In this document: piece by piece, positions 20,598 to 29,059 of the stretch | How positions within the stretch are numbered: position 1 is the stretch's first letter | Layout: each line of letters opens with the position of its first letter | Assembly (NCBI GenBank): GCA_963794685.1 | Contig: CAWCFK010000020.1 | Span: forward strand, 310,001 to 374,000 | Source: CAVTWH01 sp963794685 | Lineage (GTDB): Bacteria > Actinomycetota > Actinomycetes > Mycobacteriales > Micromonosporaceae | Reading direction: 5' to 3' | DNA: 64,000 nt | The notes under the pieces: model-generated | The model's input: the letters and a program-made list of their open reading frames with translations, nothing else | What the model was told of the DNA's origin: nothing | Databases searched by the model: none | Translations under genes and position numbers: made by a program

Positions 20598-23413
20598 TTA
20601 CCGGTGCTGGTCGGGGTGGGTACGGTTGCCGGCTCGCTCGCCCTCGCCACGGGCCATGCCCTCGCGTAGGGAAGTGAGCCGGGACCGGACGGACGCGGGT
20701 GAGGAGTCCATCGGCAGGTACGGCTCGGGCGTGTTGTACGCGACGGGCACGTCTGCCGTACGGCTGCGGGGAACCCGCTTCACCAGGCCGTTGGGCGTAC
20801 GGTCGGCGGTCGGGCCGGCTGGCCGCGGCATCGCCGCCGCACCCTGGCCGGCCGGCTCGCCGTAGTTCGGGGCCGCCCCGTAGCCCCGGTTCGGGTCATA
20901 ACCGCTCCCGCCGCCGTGGCTCGGGTTCGCCGAGCCGGGCGGGCGGGTGTCGTAGACCGGCGGCACCTCGTAGCGCGCCGGCGCCTCGTACTGGGTGGAT
21001 CCGTCGTACTGGGTGGATCCGTCGTACTGGGTGGATCCGTCGTACTGCGTGGATCCGTCGTAGCGGGCCGGGGTCGGCTGCGATGCCGGGGTGGCCGGGT
21101 ACTCCTGCTGCGCGCGCTCGAAGGTGCGTGGCCGGACCGGATACCCGGCGGTCGGCTCGAAGCCCGCCGCCGCGGCCGGCGCGGACCGGGCCGGGGCTCG
21201 TCCCGCAGTCCGGTGTGCACGCTGTTCATCGGCACGTACTCGACCACCGGCCGGGTGGTGCCCAGCGCCCGGGACGGCGCGACCCACGGATCGTCGGTGC
21301 TCTCCGTCACGATCTGCGCCTGCGCCAGGCGGGCGGTCTCGACGCGCGCACGGGCCGGCGGTTCGGGTCGGGCCGGCGGGGCGGGCTGCGCCGGCCGGGG
21401 CGGCGCACCGCCGTTGGCCGGCCCGCCGCCGCCGTTGAAGCCGGTGCCGGTGTTGAAGCCGGCGCCGCCCTGGGCCAGCGCGGGCGGCTGGGCGAGCACC
21501 GGCGTGGGCAGGGTGACCCGGGCGGTGACGCCGGTGACCGGGGACGGGCTGATCTCCACGCCCACCCCCATCTGCCCGGCCAGGTGACCGACCACGTAGT
21601 GACCGAGGAACCGGGTGGGTACGGCGAGGTAGCTCTCCTCGCCGCGCAGCCGGGCGTTGGCCCGGTCCATCTCCACCTGGTCCATTCCGACGCCCTGGTC
21701 GGTGATCGCGATGAGGTACCGGCCGCCCAGGTTGCGGCCCTGGATCTCGACGTCCAGGTCGGGTGGCGAGAAGGACAGCCCGTTCTCCACCAGTTCGGCG
21801 ATCATGTGGGCGATGCCGGCGACGTACGCGCCACCGACCCAGCCGTCGTCGACCCGCTTGAGAGAGACCCGGCGGTACTCCTCCACCTCGGAGATGGCCG
21901 CCCGCACCACGTCCGCGATCGGCAGCGGCGCCGCCCACCGGCGCGGGGTCGCCTCGCCGACGAGCACCAGCAGGCTCTCGGCGTTGCGTCGCATACGGGT
22001 GGCCAGGTGGTCCAGCTCGAACAGGTTCGCCAGCCCCTGCGGGTCGCTCTCCTCCTGCTCCAGCCGGGTGATGAAGGACAGCTGCCGGCGGAGCAGGTTC
22101 TGGTTTCGCCGACCCAGGTTCGCCAGTGACTCGGCAGTGCTGCGGCGTAGGGTCGCCTGCTCGGTGGCGAGCAGGTACGCGGTCGACTGGACCCGGTCCA
22201 GGGCGCTGGCCAGCAACACCACCTCGTTGGTCGCCCCGGGTGGCAGGGCCACCGGCGCTGGCGGCGATATCGACTCCTCCTGCGCCGACTGGGCCCGCGC
22301 GACCGCCTGCGGCAGCCGGTACTCGGCCAGGTCGCCGGCTTCGAGGACGAGCGAGCTGAGCGGTCGGGTGATCGCCCGGGCGGACAGGATCAGCACCACC
22401 GCGGCGCCGATCACCCCGATCAGCACCAGCCCGGCGAGGACGCCGAGCCGCTGGGTGGCGTCGGCCCGAAGGCCATGGGCGATGGCCGAGATGTCGGAGC
22501 CGACGGTCTCCTCGGCGTCGCGCAGGTCGGCCAGCACGGTGGTGAACGCCGACCACCACGACTGCGGGTTGGTCTGTTCCTTGAACCGGCCGCTCGGGTC
22601 GCCCAGCGCCCGGTTCTCGAAGAAGATCGCCTCGCGGGCCGCGCCGCTGTCCAGCGCCCAGTCCTTGCGCTGCTTCTGGCCGGGGGTGGCCTGGGTGTCG
22701 AAGGTCTCCAGCGCCTGTTGCTTGCGGGCCACGATCAGGGCGTACCGGTTGTACTCGCCGGCCACGTAGCCGCCGGCCGAGAAGACGCCGTTGAGCAGCG
22801 CGCGCTCCTGGGCGTACTGCTCCTTGACGGTGCTCAGCGCCGTGAACGCGGCGACACCGCGGGTCAGCGCGCGGTTACTGGACGCGTCGAGACCGAAGTT
22901 GACCGCGGTCAGCGAGCCGATGTGGCTGGTGAAGTAGTCGAAGGCGACGGTGCGGTCCAGCTTCTTGGAGTCGATGCCGTCCCGGGTGGTGGCGATGGTG
23001 CTGTCCAGCTCGGCCAGCGCGGTCCGGCCGGCCACGGCCGGGCCGGTCGCGGTGGCGAGCAGGCTGGCCAGCGCGCCACGCTCCCGGTCGACGGCGCCGC
23101 GGGAGGCAACCAGCTCCTTCTGGAAGCCGACGTCACCGCCGAGGAAGCCGGCGGTCAGGCCACGCTCGGTCTGCAGCACCTCGACCAGGTTCTGCACGGC
23201 GAGCACCTGCCGGACGGCGGTGGTTGTCTGCTGGGCGGTGCGGTAGTCGGTGAGGTCCCGGCTGACCACGACGCCCAGCAGGACCACCACGATCACCAGC
23301 GGTACCGCGAGGATGCGCAGCAGCCGACCGCGGATGGTGCCGTGGTTGGCAGTGACGAAGCCCGACTCAGTCGAGGATCGCGGTGCGGCCCGGCGGTGCC
23401 CGCGGGTACTCAT
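20598..23413 (-). CDS. Nitrate/nitrite-sensing-type (NIT) sensor histidine kinase, CvnA-like, one frameshift near the C-terminus
   Basis: ATG at 23413 gives about 938 residues when one missing base near 21187 is restored. A transmembrane helix lies at residues 30-50, followed by a large extracellular NIT-type helical domain (about 55-315, with TERGLTAGFLGGD) and a second helix near 320-340. Cytoplasmic HAMP-like sequence follows. The H-box-like LFELDHLATRMRRNAESLLVL and a HATPase domain (MIAELVENGLSFSPPD, DQGVGM) precede a long Pro/Gly-rich disordered tail. The tail holds four YDGSTQ repeats and ends RSRLTSLREGMARGEGERAG. It heads the conservon, with Roadblock, DUF742 and GTPase downstream. 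Confidence 0.88.
20988..21059 (-). repeat. 18-bp coding tandem repeat, four copies
   Basis: Four 18-bp units, each with a GGATCC, encode the hexapeptide YDGSTQ in the disordered tail of the sensor kinase. Copies are identical apart from one substitution in the last. This is a likely site of slippage and copy-number variation. Confidence 0.9.
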
Positions 23414-23597
23414 CGACGGCCACCTCTCTCACGTTCACGCCCGGTCGCCGCAGCCTGGATCGGCCTGGCCGAACTGATCACGGACACGGATCCTCCGGAG
23501 GGGAAGGGTGGCTGGGCAATGTGACACAGCATTGGACCGGTACGTTGCAAGATTATTAAGCGTAGATTTCCATGTGTGCAAGTACGGATATTCTGCG

Positions 23598-25274
23598 CTA
23601 TTCGCCTCGCGACTCCGTTGTCGCTGTCCGGTGCCGATAAAAGTCCACTGTGGACGGAGCCAGCGGGGTGTCTCCGCGGATCAGATCGGCAGCTTTCTCG
23701 GCAAGCATCATGGTGGGGGCATAGATGTTGCCGTTGGTCACGTACGGCATCGCTGAGGCGTCCACCACCCTAACCCCATCGAGGCCGTGTGGAACCATCG
23801 ACTCCGGGTGAATTACTGCTGATCCACCGGTGCCCAGCGCGCAGGTGCCGGACGGGTGCAGCGCGGTCTCCGCGTCCCGGGACACCCAGTCCAGGATCTC
23901 CGCATCGGTGGACACCGCTGCGCCGGGCGAGATTTCCCCACCGTTGAACTGCGCCATGGCCTGCTGGCCGAGAATGCGCCGAGCCACCCGAACCGCCTCG
24001 ATCCATTCACGACGGTCCTGTTCGGTGGAGAGGTAGTTGAAGCGCAGCACCGGGGCGACGGTCGGGTCGTTGGTGCGCAAGGTCACGTTGCCGCGGGCGT
24101 CGGAGTACATCGGTCCGACATGCACCTGGTACCCGTGCCCGCCGGCCGGCGCGGAACCGTCGTAGCGCACCGCGATCGGCAGGAAGTGGAACATCAGATT
24201 CGGGTACGCCACCTCGTCGTTGGAGCGCGCGAACCCGCCGCCCTCGAAGTGGTTGGTGGCGCCCGGCCCGGAGCGGGTGAACAGCCAGCGCGCCCCCACC
24301 TCCGGCCGTCGCCACCACTTCAGGTACGGGGCCACCGACACCGGAAGTTTCGCGCTGTGCTGGATGTAGACCTCCAGGTGGTCCTGCAGGTTGCGGCCCA
24401 CCCCGGGCAGGTCGGCCACCACGTCGATGCCGAGCGCGCGCAACTCGTCGGCCGGCCCGACGCCGGAGAGCAGCAACAGATGCGGCGAGTTGAACGCGCC
24501 ACCACAGAGGATCACCTCACCGGCGTCGACACTGCGCCGCCGGCCACCGGGCAGCAGGTAGTCGACGCCGACGGCGCGGGTACCGGCGAAGCGGACCTTG
24601 GTGACCCGGGCCCGGGTCTGCACGGAAAGGTTGCGCCGACCGGCGACCGGGTGCAGGTAGGCACCGGCGGCGGAGAGCCGCCGGCCACGGTGCAGGTTGC
24701 GGTCGAAGGGGCCGAAGCCCTCCTGCCGGTACCCGTTGACGTCCGGCGTACGGGCGTAGCCGGCCTGCTCGGCGGCGGCGAAGAAGGCTTCGAACAGCGG
24801 GTTGCGGACCGGCCCGCGCTCCAGCACCAGCGGCCCGTCGTGCCCCCGGTAGGGGTCGTCCGGTGCGGCCGCCAGGCAGTTCTCCATCCGCTTGAAGTAC
24901 GGCAGGCAGTGCGCGTAGTCCCAGGACGCCATCCCCGGGTCGGCGGCCCAACGCTGGTAGTCCAGCGGGTTGCCGCGCTGGAAGATCATCCCGTTGATGG
25001 AGCTGGAGCCGCCGAGCACCTTGCCGCGGGCGTGGTAGATGCGCCGGTTGTTCAGGTGCGGCTCGGGCTCGGAGGTGTAGCGCCAGTCGTAGAACCGGCT
25101 GCCGATCGGGAAGGTGAGCGCGGCCGGCATGTGGATGAACACGTCCCACGGGTAGTCCGGGCGGCCGGCCTCCAGCACCAGCACCCGGGTACCGGGGTCG
25201 GCGGACAGCCGGTTGGCCAGCACTGATCCAGCCGAACCGCCACCCACGATCACCACGTCATACTGGGTGCCCAT
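23598..25274 (-). CDS. betA: Choline dehydrogenase-like GMC oxidoreductase
   Basis: The frame is intact at 558 residues. ATG at 25274 follows GGGAGGT. It has an N-terminal FAD motif VVIVGGGSAGSVLANRLS, GMC signature 1 around GKVLGGSSSINGMIFQRG and signature 2 GAFNSPHLLLLSGVGP. The active-site His lies in ALHPSGTCALG, and the C-terminal His/Asn region is TNGNIYAPTMMLAEKAADLI. These match choline dehydrogenase, which oxidises choline to betaine aldehyde and often on to glycine betaine at the membrane. A separate betaine aldehyde dehydrogenase is not visible in the window. It is divergent from the IclR regulator with only 26 bp between starts. Confidence 0.88.
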   Translation of the reverse strand: MGTQYDVVIVGGGSAGSVLANRLSADPGTRVLVLEAGRPDYPWDVFIHMPAALTFPIGSRFYDWRYTSEPEPHLNNRRIYHARGKVLGGSSSINGMIFQRGNPLDYQRWAADPGMASWDYAHCLPYFKRMENCLAAAPDDPYRGHDGPLVLERGPVRNPLFEAFFAAAEQAGYARTPDVNGYRQEGFGPFDRNLHRGRRLSAAGAYLHPVAGRRNLSVQTRARVTKVRFAGTRAVGVDYLLPGGRRRSVDAGEVILCGGAFNSPHLLLLSGVGPADELRALGIDVVADLPGVGRNLQDHLEVYIQHSAKLPVSVAPYLKWWRRPEVGARWLFTRSGPGATNHFEGGGFARSNDEVAYPNLMFHFLPIAVRYDGSAPAGGHGYQVHVGPMYSDARGNVTLRTNDPTVAPVLRFNYLSTEQDRREWIEAVRVARRILGQQAMAQFNGGEISPGAAVSTDAEILDWVSRDAETALHPSGTCALGTGGSAVIHPESMVPHGLDGVRVVDASAMPYVTNGNIYAPTMMLAEKAADLIRGDTPLAPSTVDFYRHRTATTESRGE

Positions 25275-25290
25275 CGGCGTACCTCCCTTA

Positions 25291-25308
25291 TTGTTCCGTC
25301 ATGAGCAA
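25291..25308. promoter_or_regulatory. Imperfect palindrome between betA and iclR-type gene
   Basis: TTGTTC, six bases and GAGCAA (one mismatch to a perfect inverted repeat) straddle the ATG of the IclR gene and lie 17 bp from the betA start. IclR repressors often bind the shared divergent promoter, so this is a possible autoregulatory site. Evidence is limited to symmetry and position. Confidence 0.3.
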
Positions 25309-26116
25309 CAGTCGGTCGGGCAGCAGCGCGCCGGACAGCAGCGAACCGGGTGGGAGCAGCCAGGCCGGGGTGCAGTCGGTGGACCGTGCGGTGACCGTAC
25401 TGGAGGTGCTGGCCCGCCGCGGCGAGGCCCGGGTGACCGAGGTGGCCGCCGAGCTCGGGGTGCACAAGTCGACCGCGTTCCGGCTGCTCGGCGCGTTGGA
25501 GGAGCGCGGCCTGGTGGAGCAGGACACCGACCGGGGCCGGTACCGGCTGGGCTTCGGCATCGTCCGGCTGGCCGGCGCGGTGACCGCCCGGATGGACGTC
25601 AACCGGGCCGGCCGGCCGGTCTGCGAGCGGCTGGCCCGCGACATCGGCGAGACGGTGAACATCGCGGTGGCCCGCGAGCACTACGCCGTCAACATCGAGC
25701 AGGTGCAGGGTGGCTCGGCGGTGGCCGCGCAGAACTGGGTCGGCCAGCTCACCCCGCTGCACGCCACCTCCAGCGGCAAGGTGCTGCTGGCCCACCTGGA
25801 CGCCGCCGAGCGGACCCGGTTGTTGAAGGCCGCCGGCCTGCCCCGCTACACCGAGGCCACCATCACCCGACGGGCCACTCTGGACGCCGAGTTGCAACGG
25901 GTCGTCGCGGCCGGCTACGCCACCACCGTCCAGGAGTACGAGCTGGGGTTGAACGCGGTGGCCGCGCCGATCCGGGGCGCGGGCGGCGCCGTGGTGGCGG
26001 CGGTCAGCGCCTCCGGTCCCGCGTACCGGTTCACCGTCGACCGGCTCGCGCAGTGCGCGCCGCACCTGGTTGCCGGGGCCGACGAGATCAGCCACCAGTT
26101 GGGTTTCCTGGGCTGA
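25301..26116 (+). CDS. IclR-family transcriptional regulator of the choline/betaine locus
   Basis: The product is 271 residues. A winged helix-turn-helix lies at residues 25-85 (SVDRAVTVLEVLARRGEARV, ELGVHKSTAFRLLGALEERG). The IclR effector domain follows at 95-270 (HYAVNIEQVQGGSAVAAQNWVG, LHATSSGKVLLAHL, GYATTVQEYELGLNAVAAPI). The ribosome site at ATG 25301 is poor, and the start lies 26 bp from divergent betA. The 3' end overlaps the convergent Rieske gene by 29 bp. By position it should control betA and/or the Rieske operon; the effector (betaine, choline or dimethylglycine) is not known. Confidence 0.9.
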   Translation: MSNSRSGSSAPDSSEPGGSSQAGVQSVDRAVTVLEVLARRGEARVTEVAAELGVHKSTAFRLLGALEERGLVEQDTDRGRYRLGFGIVRLAGAVTARMDVNRAGRPVCERLARDIGETVNIAVAREHYAVNIEQVQGGSAVAAQNWVGQLTPLHATSSGKVLLAHLDAAERTRLLKAAGLPRYTEATITRRATLDAELQRVVAAGYATTVQEYELGLNAVAAPIRGAGGAVVAAVSASGPAYRFTVDRLAQCAPHLVAGADEISHQLGFLG

Positions 26117-27314
26117 CCGCCGCACCGGCTGCGTCCGGCACTGCTGCGCCGACCGCGTCGGGCACCGTTGCACCGACCGGGGCAGGCGCCGCCGCACCGA
26201 CCGGGGCGGCGAGTTCGCGGTCGACCCAGGCGTGGAAATCGGTGAGGTGGTGCTCGCTGGGGACCAGCACGCCGCCGTGGGCGTAGGCCCGGGAGCTCAT
26301 CCCCGGCTGGGTCGCCTCGCAGGCCGCGAAGTCCTGCCGGTTGACCCGGTCGAAGAGCTCGACCTGGCCGGCGATGTCGGTGCCGTCGGCCACCACGGAG
26401 GGCAGGAACAGCCAGTCGCACTCGACCACCGTGTGGTCGGCGGCGAGCGGGAACATCCGGTGGATGACCACGTGGTCGGGGACCAGGTTGATGAAGACCT
26501 GCGGCCGGATGGTCACCGCGTAGTAGCGCCGGTCCTGTTCGGGGGCGAGGGTGGGGATCGTCGTCGCGCCGGCGGCGCCGTCCACGGTGAAGCCGGCGAT
26601 GTCCGCGCCGAACTCGGCCCCGTGCCCCACGTAGTACTGGGCGGCGTAGCCCTTGGCGAACTCCGGCAGCACGGTCACCAGCTCCGGGTGGATGGTGGCG
26701 CAGTGGTAGCACTCCATGAAGTTCTCGACGATCAGCTTCCAGTTGGCCCGCACGTCGTAGCGGATCCGCTTACCCAGGGCCAGGTTGGCCACGTCGTAGT
26801 GGTCGATGGAGTCCAGGTCGCCGAGCCGGGTGACCACCGCGCCCTGCACCTGCGTCTCGAACGACGGCGGCTCGTCGGCCAGGCAGACCCACAGGTAGCC
26901 GAGCCACTCGCGCAGGTGGACCCGGTGCAGGCCGAAGGCGGCCTTCTCCAGGTCGGGCATGTCGGCCATGTTCGGCGCCGCGATCAACCGGCCGTCGAAG
27001 TCGTAGGTCCAGGCGTGGTACCCGCAGCGGATCGCCCGGTGCAGCTCGCCACCCTCCACAGTGCACAGTTGCGCGCCACGGTGCCGGCAGACGTTGAGGA
27101 ACGCGTGCGCCGCGCCGTCCCGGCCGCGGGTCAGCAGCACACTCTCCCGGCCCACCCGGGCGGTCCGGAACGAGCCGGCGGTGGGCAGGTCGGCGGCGCG
27201 GCAGACGTTGAACCACAACCGTTCGAAGATCTGCTGCTGCTCCCGGGCGAAGTGCGCCGGGTCCGTGTAGCGCGCGCCGGGGAAGGTCGCGCGCAGGCTG
27301 TCCGGCATGGTCAT
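26088..27314 (-). CDS. Rieske [2Fe-2S] oxygenase alpha subunit, probable glycine betaine demethylase
   Basis: ATG at 27314 follows GAGGAG; an in-frame ATG six bases later is less well placed. The product is 408 residues. The Rieske cluster ligands are CRHRGAQLC and CGYHAWTY (CxH and CxxH). The mononuclear iron motif is ENFMECYHCATIHPEL. Overall order and length match GbcA-type betaine or Stc2-type stachydrine demethylases, which remove a methyl group as formaldehyde using O2 and NADH-derived electrons. Adjacency to betA, and to the dimethylglycine and sarcosine steps, favours betaine as substrate. The last 45 residues are an Ala/Pro/Val repeat (APVGA, VPDAV) not expected in the family. Confidence 0.85.
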   Translation of the reverse strand: MTMPDSLRATFPGARYTDPAHFAREQQQIFERLWFNVCRAADLPTAGSFRTARVGRESVLLTRGRDGAAHAFLNVCRHRGAQLCTVEGGELHRAIRCGYHAWTYDFDGRLIAAPNMADMPDLEKAAFGLHRVHLREWLGYLWVCLADEPPSFETQVQGAVVTRLGDLDSIDHYDVANLALGKRIRYDVRANWKLIVENFMECYHCATIHPELVTVLPEFAKGYAAQYYVGHGAEFGADIAGFTVDGAAGATTIPTLAPEQDRRYYAVTIRPQVFINLVPDHVVIHRMFPLAADHTVVECDWLFLPSVVADGTDIAGQVELFDRVNRQDFAACEATQPGMSSRAYAHGGVLVPSEHHLTDFHAWVDRELAAPVGAAAPAPVGATVPDAVGAAVPDAAGAAVSPGNPTGG

Positions 27315-27324
27315 CGCGATCTCC

Positions 27325-28530
27325 TCAGTTTCCGGGTACGGCCATCGGCGCGCTGTCCAGCCGCCGGCGCCACTGGGTGAACAGCCGGGGCCGGTCCACC
27401 CCGAGCACCGCGACCGGCACCCCGGCCCGGTGGTAGACGGCGAGGAACCCGCCGTCCGTCGTCGGATCGCCGTCCTCGACCGCCACCTCATCGGCCGCCC
27501 TGACCTGCCCGGCGAACTGGATCCGCACGTCGTACTGGTCGGACCAGAAGTACGGCAGCCGCGCCGGCGCCGGCACGGCGCTGCCGAGCAGGGTGGCGAC
27601 GGCGATGGCGGGCCGCTCCAGGGCCGCGGTCCAGTGCTCGACCCGGTGGGTACGGCCCAGCCGGGGGTCGTACCAGGCCGCACAGTCACCGACCGCGACA
27701 ACGCCGGGCAGCGCGGTGGCGCCGCCCGCGTCGCAGGGGATGCCGTGCGCCGGGTCGACGCCGGTCGGGAAGAGTCCCGAGCCGGCCAGCCAGTCCAGTT
27801 CCGGCCGGGAGCCGACACCGACCACCACCACGTCGGCCGGGACGCTCGCGCCGTCGGTCAGCTCCACGCTGCCGACCCGGCCGGTCGCGGTCACGCCGAA
27901 GCCGGCCACGCCCACCCCGCAGCGCAGGTCGACGCCGCGCGCGGTGTGCAGCCGGGCGAGCGCGGCGCCGAGCCGGGTGCCGAGCACCGTGGCCAGCGGC
28001 GTGGGCGCGGCTTCCAGCACGGTCACCGGCAGGCCCAGGCCGCGCAGGCTGGCGGCCACCTCCAGGCCGATGAAGCCGGCCCCGATGACCGCGACCCGCT
28101 GGGCCGGCACGAGGTCGGCGCGCAGTGCCCAGGCATCGTCCAGGGTGCGCAGGGTGTGTACCCCGGGCAGTGGTGCGCCAGCCAGGGTACGGGCGGCAGC
28201 GCCGGTGGCCAGCACGACGCCGTGCGCGCGGACGGCCCGACCGTCGTCCAGCAGCACCGCCTGCTCGGTGGGGTCGAGGCCGACTGCCCGCCGACCGAGC
28301 AGCCAGCGCACGCCGAGATCCTCGTCCGGCGCGACGAGCGCCAGGGACTCCTGCGAGCACCGCCCGGCCAGGAACTCCTTGGACAGCGGCGGCCGGTCGT
28401 ACGGGTGGTGCTGCTCAGCGCCGATGACGGTCAACTGCCCGGCGAAGCCCTGCGCCCGCAGGGCACGGGCGGCGGACAGCCCGGCCAGCCCGGCACCGAC
28501 CACGGCCACCGTGCGCGGTGGCTCGATCAC
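27325..28530 (-). CDS. FAD-dependent ferredoxin reductase (Rieske oxygenase partner)
   Basis: GTG at 28530 gives 401 residues. There are two Rossmann motifs: VAVVGAGLAGLSAARAL for FAD at residues 8-24 and RVAVIGAGFIGLEVAASL for NAD(P)H near 145. The FAD-contact block is VVAVGDCAAW near 275, followed by a C-terminal ferredoxin-interaction domain (FWSDQYDVRIQFAGQ). This is the ArR/putidaredoxin-reductase class that passes electrons from NADH to a Rieske or 2Fe-2S ferredoxin. It is 10 bp upstream of the oxygenase start and downstream of the ferredoxin, so the three form one operon. Confidence 0.9.
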   Translation of the reverse strand: MIEPPRTVAVVGAGLAGLSAARALRAQGFAGQLTVIGAEQHHPYDRPPLSKEFLAGRCSQESLALVAPDEDLGVRWLLGRRAVGLDPTEQAVLLDDGRAVRAHGVVLATGAAARTLAGAPLPGVHTLRTLDDAWALRADLVPAQRVAVIGAGFIGLEVAASLRGLGLPVTVLEAAPTPLATVLGTRLGAALARLHTARGVDLRCGVGVAGFGVTATGRVGSVELTDGASVPADVVVVGVGSRPELDWLAGSGLFPTGVDPAHGIPCDAGGATALPGVVAVGDCAAWYDPRLGRTHRVEHWTAALERPAIAVATLLGSAVPAPARLPYFWSDQYDVRIQFAGQVRAADEVAVEDGDPTTDGGFLAVYHRAGVPVAVLGVDRPRLFTQWRRRLDSAPMAVPGN

Positions 28531-28573
28531 AGCGTCACCTCGCGCCTGCGGTTTGGCACAGCGTCAACTCGCG
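28529..28573. repeat. Duplicated 16-bp segment between ferredoxin and reductase genes
   Basis: ACAGCGTCACCTCGCG (28529-28544) recurs as ACAGCGTCAACTCGCG (28558-28573), a 29-bp period. One copy carries the GTG start of the reductase. It fits the pattern of short duplications at gene junctions in this window. Confidence 0.6.
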
Positions 28574-28582
28574 TGCGCCCGG

Positions 28583-28909
28583 TCATGGCGCGGGGGTGCC
28601 GGCCGGGGTGCCGATCAGCACGTGCACCGTGCCGTCGCGGACCTCGACGGCGTGGGTACGCACCGGGAGCCGGGCCGGTGGTCCGTCCACCGTGCCGGTG
28701 CGCAGGTCGAAGCGGGAGCTGTGCAGCGGGCACTCCACCAGGCAGCCCTCCAGCCAGCCGTCGGCCAGCGAGGCGTCCTGATGGGTGCAGGTGTCGTCGA
28801 GTGCGTAGAACTCGCCGTCTTCGGTGTGGAAGACGGTCACCGGAGGGTCGGTGGGCAGCCGGTGGGCGGTGCCCGGCGGGAGCGCGGCGAGGGGGACTTC
28901 GACGGTCAT
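28583..28909 (-). CDS. Rieske-type ferredoxin
   Basis: The product is 108 residues with cluster ligands CTHQDASL (CxH) and CPLHSSRFD (CxxH) at about residues 41-43 and 60-63. A single Rieske domain is present and no membrane anchor. It is the electron carrier between the downstream FAD reductase and the Rieske oxygenase. As first gene of the operon it lies just below the TTGCG-TAT-CGCAA palindrome. Confidence 0.92.
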   Translation of the reverse strand: MTVEVPLAALPPGTAHRLPTDPPVTVFHTEDGEFYALDDTCTHQDASLADGWLEGCLVECPLHSSRFDLRTGTVDGPPARLPVRTHAVEVRDGTVHVLIGTPAGTPAP

Positions 28910-28925
28910 GCCGGCCTCTCTGGCG

Positions 28926-28938
28926 TTGCGTATCGCAA
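28926..28938. promoter_or_regulatory. Perfect TTGCG-TAT-CGCAA palindrome in the Rieske operon promoter
   Basis: Perfect 5-bp arms with a 3-bp spacer lie 17-29 bp upstream of the ferredoxin start. A further TGTTGCG half-site (minus strand) lies about 20 bp upstream of it. IclR-family operators are commonly short palindromes of this kind, and an IclR gene is 2.8 kb away in the same cluster. Confidence 0.55.
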
Positions 28939-29059
28939 AACATGAAGGAAGCTACGCAACAGATTCGGGCACCCGACCGGTACCTGTCAACGCCCAGATC
29001 CATCCTGTCCGGCGTGTACTGTCTGATTTAGGCGGCAATCCCGTGATAGGTATAACTTC

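Noticed and set aside
20988..21059. Possible CRISPR-like repeat
   Set aside because: Units are contiguous without spacers and are in frame within the kinase tail; no cas genes are present.
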